NCBI GenBank assembly: GCA_014529385.2
Contig: CM043970.1
Coordinates: 69,402,567-69,466,566, forward strand
Length of the DNA: 64,000 nucleotides
Source of the DNA: Adiantum capillus-veneris
Taxonomy: Eukaryota; Streptophyta; Polypodiopsida; Polypodiales; Pteridaceae
Direction of reading: 5' to 3'
Of the stretch, positions 1-9,100 are shown piece by piece. The notes under the pieces are model-generated. The model searched no databases. It had not been told where the DNA came from and was given only the letters and a program-made list of their open reading frames with translations. Numbering within the stretch: the first letter of the stretch is position 1; every line of letters begins with the position of its first letter. The translations under genes and the position numbers were made by a program.

Positions 1-451
1 TGTGTCCATATCTTCTTCCTCATGCATAATCTTCGACTCCAGCTCTTTAGGCAGCAAAGCAATTTTAGCCTCATTATGGTTTGCATAAAGACCTGCTAGA
101 ATATCCAAAGTCTATTTTGTAAATTTTGTTGAACGAATGTGAGGAACAATGGTGCACTTCACAGACAACTCAATCAATGCATGAGCCTGTGCATCCTGTA
201 CATCCCAACGAGATTGTTCTGCCATAGGCAAAACAACTCTAATAGCAGCAATCCTTGTAGCAAGACCTGCAACATCCTCAACATGGCCTACATCCTCAGA
301 ACTAGGACGTACATCAATGCCCTGCACAATATTCTAGGAGCCCTGACACAAGAACATGTTGCATCATGTAAGCCCACATAGGGTAATTGTCCCCATCCAA
401 CCTGTCCTCACCAACAAACATCTTGAACACATCTGTGTTGTTGTCAGCCAT
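1..451 (-). pseudogene. COP1 Gag (UBN2/copia type), partial and frameshifted
   Basis: Structural Gag protein of a Ty1/copia element, which would form the cytoplasmic virus-like particle. The chosen start is the ATG at 451-449, giving MADNNTDVFKMF, followed by the copia Gag signature LDGDNYPMWAYMMQHVL. Further on, KTIAL-like sequence (LYANHNEAKIALL) and KIMHEEED match the middle of UBN2-type Gags. A frameshift lies near position 320, and there is an in-frame stop near 112-120 just before the LDILAGLY stretch. The reading runs off the window at position 1, so the zinc knuckle is not seen. The gene is clearly non-functional. The family assignment is by recognition of motifs. Confidence 0.8.
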
Positions 452-758
452 GGTAAATGCTACACCAAATATGAAAACTATCAAAAAAGAGGAGAAATGG
501 AGCGGGAACAACACATGCTATATATCACAAATCGTAGAAGACTATAAGGCACCTATTATGCAGAAAACGGAACTGACCTACCTGTAGTGGAAATGGAGGC
601 CGAAATGAGCCCGAATCAGAAATTTAAGTAGACTGAGCTCTTCGAGCAATCCCAAAATATTTGTCAACATGCAAACTCTCACCAAACCTCACTAAAATTA
701 GAGAAAGTAAGCAGGCGTCTACTGGACCAACTGGCGACTACTTCCGAGAGGATGCAAT

Positions 759-772
759 CTACTCTGAAACCA
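759..772 (-). other. COP1 primer binding site (initiator tRNA-Met type)
   Basis: On the minus strand, two bases after the LTR end CCAACA, the sequence TGGTTTCAGAGTAG resembles the initiator tRNA-Met PBS TGGTATCAGAGC used by most plant copia elements. The equivalent site in COP2 reads TGGTATAAGAGC. Confidence 0.75.
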
Positions 773-774
773 AT

Positions 775-999
775 TGTTGGAATTAGGCCTGCAGAGAAAC
801 GCACACAGCTTGGAGAAGATGAAGGAAGCTTAAGATACACAATAGAGAGTGTGTTACTTAGTGTGAAATGAAAATATAGATGTCCCTAGAGTGATGGGCG
901 TATATACAATGCACGGGGGAAAAAACCTCTTAAAGAAAAAAATTCCCACGATAGTCCTAATGTGTTCACACGCATCACTACCACATGTATATGGTAACA
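775..999 (-). repeat. COP1 5' LTR (225 bp)
   Basis: On the minus strand the LTR starts TGTTACCATATACATG and ends AATTCCAACA, so it has TG...CA ends. The inner edge is set by the PBS two bases away. The outer edge is where similarity with the COP2 LTR (60,569-60,797) stops. The two LTRs are nearly collinear (225 and 229 bp). Confidence 0.8.
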
Positions 1000-1018
1000 G
1001 TGTCCCTATGCAGCAGTA

Positions 1019-1525
1019 GTAAATAATCATGATTATTTACTTTTGCCAGTTTTGGTCAAATGGTCATCAATTTTTTGTCCTTAGACTAACTTTGCAAATA
1101 TGGTCACAATTTTCAATCCAATGATCCATATCTTACCAATTGGTTTGTGGGCTTATTACAACATGATACAGCTAGTGGTATGCTGACTTGGTCAAAAAAG
1201 TTGAAAAATGGGAGAGATGTAAATAATTGCAATTATTTACTACTGTCAATTTTTTGCAACTTTTTGGTCAATTGAGCATGTACACATGTTTATCACATCA
1301 ATATAAGCCTAGAATCAAATTTCAACAAGTTTGGAAAAACTTTTACTCAATTTACACTCAAGATTCAGAAAGTCAGTACAAACTTTAGTTTTTACCCAGT
1401 TATTTGTCAGTTTGTTGATCCAAATCTTCTGTTCCTTTACAAAAGTTGTTTGTACACATGCAATGAGTCAATAATATGAACCTTGGTCAAATCTGAGCTG
1501 AAAGTTAATAATCACGATTATTAAC
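1019..1525. repeat. GYP1 left spacer: three 22-bp palindromes
   Basis: Three 22-bp palindromes lie at 1,019-1,040 (half-site GTAAATAATCA, perfect), 1,219-1,240 (half-site GTAAATAATTG, perfect) and 1,504-1,525 (half-site GTTAATAATCA, one central mismatch). They sit about 200-285 bp apart in non-coding DNA. The stretch near 1,399-1,426 is also recognisable in the second spacer at about 7,612-7,640, so the palindromes are part of a larger diverged repeat. Confidence 0.8.
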
Positions 1526-1595
1526 TTCAGACTTGAAATGAACCAATTTTTGCACTTTTTTCAAGGACAGTCCTTTTATAAGTTCTTTCAAGCCT

Positions 1596-2721
1596 ATGAA
1601 TCAAGTCCTACAAAAAAAGGGTGAGTCCTACAAAGGACATGAAAACGGAAAAAAGATAGATCTAGCCAAACTAGGAGAAGAGCCTAGACCTTCCTACATT
1701 GCAAACGACCTGACGGAAGAAGAAGAAGAGATTTTGTTAAGCTTACTGAAAGAATACCGAGATATCTTTGCTTGGTCTTATAAGGATCTCAAGGTTGTTG
1801 ATCCAGAAATCTGTCAAATACCATACCGATGAGATTTGTTATACCAAGGGTGTTCAAATGAGAGCCATACACATATAATGAAACATTTGCCAACAAAATC
1901 AAAGAAGAGATTGAAAAGCTAAAGGAAGAAAAATTCATTTATGTAATTGAATACACAAACTCGGTTTCTGCAATTGTGGTAGTACCCAAGAAAAATGGAA
2001 AATTATGGGTGTGTGTCAATCTCAAGAAAGTGAATGCAGCTACCATTAGAGACAACTTTCCTCTCCCAATCACTGAGCATGTTTTAGAACGAGTCGCATA
2101 AAAATAAGCTTACAGCTTTTGAGATGGCTTTTCGGAATACAATAACTTTTTGTTGATCCCAAAAATTAGCATAAAACTATCTTTGCAACTGAATGGGGTA
2201 TTTTTGCCTATCAGATTATGCCTTTTGGGCTAACTAATGCTCCTTCCACCTTTCAAAGATTGATGAGCCATGATTTTAAAGAATATCTTAGGAATTTCTT
2301 GCAAGTTTATATGGATGATATATGTGTACATTCATCAGTCTGGACTGATCATTTGAACACCTCAAAAAGGTATTCAAAAAATGTAGACTTTAAAGGATTT
2401 TCTTAAATCTTGAAAAGTGTACATTCATGCGCAGACAAGGAAAAAATCTTGGGCATATACTGTCTAAAAATGGCATAGCTACTAATATGGATAAAATTCA
2501 TGTTATTGTTGATTTGCATAGACCAACAACAGTCAAAGGGATTCAAGCCTTCATGGGACATTGCAGATATTAGATTCATTTACATGTACGCTATAATTGC
2601 AAAACCCATGAATAGCTTGATTACACACTTTGAATGGCGTGATGAGTGTGAAGAATCCTTCATGAAGCTTTTAAAAAACTCTCACTTCAGCTCCAATATT
2701 GAAAGCACCATATTGAAATAA
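1596..2721 (+). pseudogene. GYP1 reverse transcriptase, broken
   Basis: RT domain of the Ty3/gypsy Pol polyprotein, which copies element RNA into DNA. The piece at 1,596-1,832 is the acidic linker before RT, with LLKEYRDIFAWSYKDL, typical of plant non-chromodomain gypsy elements. RT finger and palm motifs follow in another frame at about 1,863-2,100 (VVVPKKNGK, VNAATIRDNFPLP). After a frame change, 2,218-2,406 carries FGLTNAPSTFQRL and the catalytic box YMDD. At least two frameshifts and several stops separate these blocks, so no RT is made. The part at 2,500-2,721 corresponds to the connection towards RNase H. Family recognition is confident; the exact ends are not. Confidence 0.8.
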
Positions 2722-3140
2722 GATATTCCACATACATGTAGATGCTTCCAATTTAGCCATCGGGTGTATACTAGCTTAATCAGGAGACGGGAAAATTGAT
2801 TTTCCTAGTATGCTAGATGACAATTGAATAAGGCAAAGAAAAACTATACAACCACCAAAAGGGAAGGATTAGGAATGATCTATGCCGTAAAAAATTATAG
2901 ACATTACTTATTAGCTAGTAAATTTGTATTATGTGCCTTATTATACTTGGTCAACAAGCCATGAAACACAGGAAGAATACTGAGATGGTTCATCATTCTT
3001 CTGGAATTTGATTTCACTATAGTTGTAAAAAAAGAAATCACTCATCAAAGAGCAGATCATTTGTCAAGTATTGTTTTAGGAGAACCACATAAGGGAGTAG
3101 AGGATGATCTACCTGATGCATATCTATTCTCCGTGGAAAT
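2716..3140 (+). pseudogene. GYP1 RNase H remnant
   Basis: Decayed RNase H domain following RT. At about 2,730-2,765 the reading HIHVDASNLAIGCILA matches the first catalytic aspartate region of gypsy RNase H (usually VDAS...G.VL.Q). Stops follow almost at once, and the remaining blocks are scattered over frames. The acidic tail EDDLPDAYLFSV at about 3,100-3,135 matches the segment that links RNase H to integrase; GYP3 has the similar GVDDEFPDASLF at the same place. No second, archaeal-type RNase H is seen. Confidence 0.65.
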
Positions 3141-3495
3141 GATACCTCGATGGTCGGAAAACATGGTATTCTTGATGACCATAGCCCAAGTGCATTCGCA
3201 AATACCACTTCCTATTACATTCGTATTAATTGAGCAATTGGATATGTATCAATTAATAGCTGGAAGGTTATAAAAAGGAAATCGACATGGAATATGCTTT
3301 TATGCATTAATCCTTAGGAGAAAACCCAATACCTAAGTCAAGCACATATGATCATAGTAGGACTTCACTTTGTGGGAGACCAAAATATGCGATGAATCTT
3401 GAAACTTGGAGTATTTTGACCCACTATGAGGAGTGATGTTCATTCTTTTGTGAAAAATTATCCTCAATGTCAAAAACAAGCACCCATACCTCATG
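3140..3495 (+). pseudogene. GYP1 first integrase zinc-binding module (extra copy)
   Basis: This stretch reads as a complete pre-integrase plus H2C2 module: AGRLYKK at about 3,255-3,280, then AHMIIVGLHF with two histidines six residues apart (His codons at 3,345 and 3,366), ILKLGVF..PTM, and finally YPQCQKQ, where the first cysteine of the CxxC pair is replaced by tyrosine. Two TGA stops interrupt it. A second, better preserved module follows immediately at about 3,510-3,850. The integrase N-terminus of this element is therefore duplicated at domain level. The two copies share little DNA identity, so the event is old, or the two came from different elements. Confidence 0.65.
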
Positions 3496-3509
3496 TAACA
3501 TTGTTCCAA

Positions 3510-4873
3510 ATATCACCTGTTCCTAAGTGGAGTAGCTATCTAGTTACTTACTTATCAAGCCAAGCATGTCCTAAGGATATGAATAAATGCTATCTAAAAG
3601 CAATTGAAACAGAAGCAAGAGACTATGCTCTTATTGAGAACCAATTGTATCGCAGAGGTAAGGATCAACAGTTGCGTCTTTGTGTAAATGAATATGAATA
3701 CATTCCCATTATAGAACAAGCACATGTTGGATTAGCTGGAGGTCACTTCTCTAGTGAGACCACCGCAAGAGAAATCTTAATGGCAGGCATATGGTGGCCA
3801 ACACCTTTTGCAGATGCCAAGGAATATGTTTGAAGGTGTGATGCATGTCAACGAGCTAAAATTCCAACCCTTGTAGATAGCGTGCCTCTAAGACCAATGA
3901 TTGGGGATAGAGATTTTGCAAAATGGGGTATAGACTTTGTTGGGCCACTACAACCACCTGTTTATAGAACCCAAGCTCAATATATCATTGTAGCTACGGA
4001 CTATTTGACCAAGTGGGCCGAGGCTAAAGCAACTCAAAAGAATGATTCCAAAACCGCAGCCGCATTCTTATATGAGTATGTGTTCACAAGATATGGACTA
4101 CCAATAGAAATTTTCAGTGATAGGGGAACTCATTTCCTCAATGAGGTAATTGAGTATCTGCTTACTGAATTTATGGTCATCCATAACAAATCGGCTCCTT
4201 TTCACCCACAAGCAAATGGACAAGCTGAGTATAAAAATAAAATTCTTAGCTTGGTATTACTAAAGTGGTTAGTTCAGGAAGGAAAAATTAGTAAAGGAAT
4301 CTTTATGCTGCTCTTTGGGCCTATCGAGTTTCATTCAAAACGACTTTGAATGCTACACCATTTAACCTTGTTTACGGTCTTGATGCCATAATGCCAATAA
4401 AAGTTCTATTGCAGACACTAAGGGTAGCAAAGGATCTTGAGTGGACTAGACACAAACTATCAGAGAGGCTTAAAGATTCAGATAAGCTTGATGACCAAAG
4501 GCTAACTGCTGTATCTCACATCTATGCACAAAAGCGGAAACAAAAACAATTTTTTGATTCCCATCTAATTACAAAAATCTTCAAAAAAGGGGACTTAGTT
4601 TTAGTCTATTCCCTTAAGCAATACATTCCCAAGTTTAAGAAAAAGGGAAACGGGTCGTTTATCATTGAAGATGTATCTCCAAGTGGAGCAGCTAAGTTGT
4701 CCACCCTACATGGTGAACCAATGGCTAGTTGGATTAGTGGATGCCATCTAAAGAAGTACAATTTGCCACTGACCAATGAATTGCTAGAAAGGATGCACGC
4801 AGCAAAGCAACGAAAGATAAAACGACAGAGCTTATTGATGAAGCCCAAGAAGAAGCTCGGCTTTGAGTACTGA
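3510..4873 (+). pseudogene. GYP1 integrase, broken
   Basis: Integrase of a Ty3/gypsy element, which inserts the cDNA into host DNA. The second H2C2 zinc-binding module lies at about 3,718-3,850 (EQAHVGLAGGHF ... CDACQRAK) with a TGA just before its cysteines at 3,831. The catalytic core at 3,882-4,349 has D in KWGIDFVGP, D in FSDRGTHF and E in ANGQAEYKN, so the DDE triad is visible. The C-terminal part at 4,346-4,873 is in another frame and includes LNATPFNLVYGLDA and the basic tail AAKQRKIKRQS. This is the best preserved part of GYP1, but at least one stop and one frameshift disable it. Confidence 0.85.
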
Positions 4874-5006
4874 AAAGAAAAGTTGCTCTGAAAAACAGCA
4901 AAAATCTATTCCCATCAACACTCTTGAACTAGATGACCAATAATGGGAATTACAGAAAGATGTAGTATCAACAGATAATGAATGGTTAGACGGAATGGAC
5001 CTTCGC

Positions 5007-5618
5007 ATCAAAGTATAGCTTACCAATCATAGCACAAATGCATTGGTCGATACAGGAGCTCGAGTAAATGCAGTTAGTTATTCCACGTACAAGAAAGCAA
5101 CAAGTCAGTCTTTGACAGCAAGAATAACGACTATTAAAGGATGCAATAAGTACCCAACACCAACATTTGGAGTAGTCAACTTAAATGTGATAGTACATGG
5201 ATGTTCATGCCCTCATCAAATTGTATGCTTACCAGATGAACGCATGAATGAAACAATGATTCTTGGAATCTCATGGATACGAACGTACAAGGCAGTGCCA
5301 GAGTGGGATACCAATCATCTCAAGCTATCACTTAAAGGAGGACAACTCATTGTTCCAATTGCACCAAGCAAGGAGGAATGGAAAGGAGGTTACCAACAGA
5401 GAAAACCAAAAAGCAGTCAATCTTCTCCATCCTATAGAAAAGAAAATGCTACAAGTAGCGTGCAAGGAGTCGGGAAAATTTGTCTATCAAAGGTACAGCT
5501 TAAGGACAAGCCGATTCAAATCTGGGTGCCCAAAACATTATCTATAATACCAAAGATGGCTCCAAGGTTCAAAACACAAAGAGGAGCATCTTCAAATAGG
5601 GAACCTAACACAAAATAG
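5007..5618 (+). pseudogene. GYP1 retropepsin-like domain located after integrase
   Basis: Aspartic protease fold of the retropepsin type, which would cleave the polyprotein. The active-site motif is DTGA (Asp codon at 5,049) in ALVDTGARVNAVSY. About 70 residues later MILGISWI occupies the position of the second conserved block (usually ILGRPW). The domain is followed by a basic, Ser/Pro-rich tail to 5,618 and weaker reading to about 5,760. In Ty3/gypsy elements the protease normally precedes RT; here it lies 130 bp downstream of the integrase stop and no RT follows it. Stops upstream of the DTGA motif (for example at about 5,018) show it is not translated as part of the integrase frame today. 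Confidence 0.7.
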
Positions 5619-5762
5619 ATTTAGAAGAAAAAGGAGCACTTATCTTCTCCGCAAATTGTAAAACCAATCAAGCAATGGAGGGTTAAGTCTCAAAAGACTC
5701 AACCACACCATTTGGACCAAGACAAACCAAGATATCAATGGCGGGAGAAAGCTCGACAACAA

Positions 5763-8219
5763 TAACTATTGATAGCAACAGATTAGGAAATCAGTATATC
5801 AAAGCATCTTGACGGTACAATCAAGCAATGAGCACATAAACTATAAGATTTTCTCTTTGGAAGACTGCAAAAGAAAAACCTCAACATCAGAAACCCTTGA
5901 GTTACTTACCCAACTCTTGCACATCATAATGGTTTAAACTACATTGATCTTCAAAGCATGGTAGAGCCAACCAAGGCTATGCATAGACACTATTGTTCAA
6001 CCCATGCACACAGTCGTCCCGAAGTACGCCATCTAGGAGGGGTGGAAGGGAACTAAGTAATTAAGGGCAATGTTTGAAGAGGGAGGAAAAAGTTTGATGC
6101 TAAAGTGTGATTTTTTGCAAAATTACCTAGTAGTGCCCTTACAAATCATCAACAGGGGAATTTTAACTGATAACATCTCCCAGATGAGTGTAAATAGTGT
6201 ATATACTATGACAAAATTTTTAAAAAAAGTATTTTTTGATTATTTTTATCATTTTACTTGATATTGGGATTTAAAATTAGAGAAATTCAACAAAAAACAA
6301 TAAAAATGTGTTTCTCAATGGATTTTCTTAATTATTGGATTTTCACTTTGCTTTTTTAGCGTATTTTGTTATTTTTTTTATTTTTAATAAACAGTTCAAA
6401 AATTAATAATAAATAGTAAATGAGCACAAACGGAAAATTTGAAGATACACGAATGATCAAAAGGACAAGGCAGACATGCACAAAAAATTTCAATCAAATC
6501 GGCAGATGGAAGTGGGAAGCCTAAATTAGGCGGCCAAGACCTACTTTTCTAGAATTCTTGCAGAATGAGCTACAAGAACTCGATTGAGGAAATTTTTGAG
6601 TGTAACATAGATTTCACGGTCTAGTAGGACTAACAGGTGAATTTGGGGAAAAATGGTTCGGGAAGTCCGAGTATGGATATCTAGGGTAGCCTAAAATCAT
6701 GTCATTTCCACTTGTAGCCCTTGGAGAGAGAGCTTTTTGACCTTCTTCGCGTGCAATTTTCGGAGTCCACAGTCGCCCGTTTACAGCACCATCTCATAAG
6801 ATACATGAGGGGTAAGCTCTATATTTATCAATGATTTATTCTGTATGGACGGTAGCTAGTCTAAACCCCAGGAGAAAACCCTAGAATCCGAGCAGTGCAC
6901 GAAGTCATACGATAAAAAATTATGTGACCATAGCAGCCTGTCAGCTCAACCAAATCAGATGAAACTTGAACTGTAGCATGCCCCTATACAATAGAACACT
7001 TTATATCACCAGTTGACCATTCGGTAAGGGTCGAGGGGGGTCCCAAGTAGAAAAGCTAGGTTTTTGACATATGTCAGAATTGAATTCTGACGCCACAAAC
7101 AGCTTGTAGACTGGGTCTATACACAATGTATATGGTTGGTTTCATAAAGACAATCAAGGCAAGCTCCCAAGAAGAAAAAAACAGCTCAAAGACTACAAAG
7201 CGTCAAATTTGACATATGAAGTCAAACTGACTCCAAATGGGCCGAAATTGGATGAGTAGCCTCAAGACTATGTAGTGGACAAGTCCATAGCTTCAAAAGT
7301 GGCTAACCAACTGCACAGGCCATGTAGTCACAAAAATATTTAAATGCAGAGTCGACAAAGCACAAAGTGATGCCAACAAGACGAAACTTTACGAAATTCA
7401 ATTTAGGACTTGTTTTAGGTGTATTGACTGTTGTAAACAATTGCAATTTATTACTTTTGCAAATTTTTGGCTTGAAAATGGTATCTTTACATCACCCATC
7501 ACTTGTACACATCTATTACATGCCACATTTCAAGTCTGAGCCAAAATGATCAATGATAACTTATAAAAATATCAAAAAATGCAAAGAAGTTCTTCCAATC
7601 CAAACTTTGAGTTATTTGTCACATTTTTTGATCCAAATCACCTCATATCTTATACATAGAGTTTACAGCATGCCTAGAACCAAGTTGCACCAAAAAGTTC
7701 ATTTTGATGAAAAAGTTAATAATCGCGATTATTTACTTTTTTGCCAAGACGGGGGAAAATTGCAACTTTGACTTCATTGGACCAAAGCACATGATGTCCT
7801 GAGCCCACTTACCAAGTTTGAACAAATCTGGAGCTCAAAATCTCAAAATCTCCTTATATTTACTCTTTTAGAGACTGAAAGCCTAAATCTGCCACCATAT
7901 CCACCCTATACACTCAAATGAGCCCACACTTCACTCAGAGTATCTAATTGATATATTATTTCAAGCCTATGATGCCAAAAATGCAAAAAGTTGGAAAAAT
8001 TACTCAGTTTTAAATAATCGTGATTATTTATTTTTGTTGAAAATTTTTTCTTGGACTTTATGATTTTGATCTTTAAATGTTTGTATCCATGTATGCATGT
8101 TTAAAAATTGATTTGAAACAAATTGGACTTAATTTGTGCGCAAGTGAGGCTGACGGGCATTTCAAAGTAGAATTGCAAAATTTTTCTAACTTTGGCACTC
8201 TATTCACTTAACAGGAGCA
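5763..8219 (+). other. GYP1 internal spacer, non-coding
   Basis: About 2.4 kb between the protease-like domain and the downstream ORF. I see no protein motif in either strand; the short open frames have no coding character. It is AT-rich with poly-T/poly-A runs near 6,220-6,410. The right part (7,400-8,050) carries the palindromic repeat also found in the left spacer. Confidence 0.6.
7433..8030. repeat. GYP1 right spacer: palindromes of the same type
   Basis: Palindromes at 7,433-7,454 (imperfect, GTAAACAATTG half), 7,715-7,736 (GTTAATAATCG half, near perfect) and 8,011-8,030 (TAAATAATCG half, one central mismatch). Spacing is about 282 and 296 bp. Flanking text such as the block at 7,612-7,640 is shared with the left spacer, showing a dispersed repeat inside one element. 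A degraded copy lies at about 12,112-12,130. Confidence 0.75.
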
Positions 8220-9100
8220 ATGCAAGCTGCGGAGAAGGCCAAGAAGAGGGTCTCTCAAAAAGAGAAGCTGCAAGAGCTGCCACTATACCAATTGGACCCC
8301 AGTTCAACAAAGATGGCCAAAGCAACATACTTTTCGAGAGAACAGCTTGAAGAAAACATCACCACAGTTTTCACGGGTAGGCTCAAAAGTGAAGAAGGAC
8401 ACCAGGTAGAGTTGCAACTGCTAGCAAAAGAAATCTATGATGTCGCAGCAAAGCCAGACACAAAGGAGGCCAACAGAAGGCTCGGCCTCAGAGAATGCTA
8501 CGACCAAGAACCGTGTGGCATAAATTTCCAAAAAGCTTATGAGCTGCTGTCTACAATCAAGGAAGATGGATCAACCCAAATTTACTGACCAACAAGGGCA
8601 AAAAGTCGAAGTAGTTATCACAAAGGAAATTGTGGCCAAGGCTTTGAAGTTGCCAATAGACGGGATGACAATGAGGGCTCGAGACAGAAAGATAGCATGC
8701 ACCTTCACCAAGGAGACTGCTGCAGAGACCTTTACCGACCTCATGCAGAAGAAAGTGGAAGAACCAGCATAGTTATATCATCAGCACTTTCATTTTCTAG
8801 CAAAAAGACCGCCAAGGTACACAACACCTAATCATGCAGTTGCGACTACATTCACACAAGTGTTGAAGCCGACAACTAGGCAACCAATTGATCACGCTCG
8901 GTATGTGCTATCAACACTAAAGGGCACCAAGAAAGAGGGTAAGATCATGTATCTGGGTGCACCTGAGGTATTAACAAGAATAGTGTACCATGCTATTGGC
9001 ATGGAAGACAATTTTCAACCTACCCCAGATCAAAACACATGGATTGTGTTTGCAGAGCCATCTCGAAGAACCACCAACTAGACAAAGAGAGTTTACAAAT
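8220..9100 (+). pseudogene. GYP1 extra ORF downstream of pol, N-terminal part
   Basis: Decayed coding region of unknown function. It begins at the ATG at 8,220 (MQAAEKAKKRVSQ), shifts frame near 8,560-8,590, and continues to a stop at about 8,770 and beyond in the same frame to about 9,080. The block VEVVITKEIVAKALKLPIDG recalls the domain often called putative plant transposon protein in extra ORFs of Tat/Ogre-like elements; that likeness is by eye only. GYP3 has a similar block (QIQLTAERVSRCCCLPNDG) at the same place after integrase, and both continue with a helical segment (ARYVLSTLKG here, QRVMAQLRRN in GYP3). It contains no zinc knuckle, so it is not an ordinary gag. Confidence 0.55.

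Larger units (their letters stand above)
1..999 (-). mobile_element. COP1: Ty1/copia LTR retrotransposon, 5' end, runs off the window
   Basis: Minus-strand copia-type element of which only the 5' LTR, primer binding site, leader and part of gag lie in the window. Reading leftwards the order is LTR (999 to 775), PBS (772 to 759), about 300 bp of leader, and a UBN2-type gag starting at 451. COP2 at 59.4-60.8 kb is a second copy of the same family in the same orientation, and comparing the two fixes the LTR edges. The element cuts off the left end of GYP1 at position 1,000. The rest of gag and pol would lie to the left. Confidence 0.85.

Noticed and set aside
5043-5618. Second Ty3/gypsy element starting with this protease
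   Set aside because: No RT, RNase H or LTR edge follows for 6 kb, so a separate element is not supported by what can be seen.
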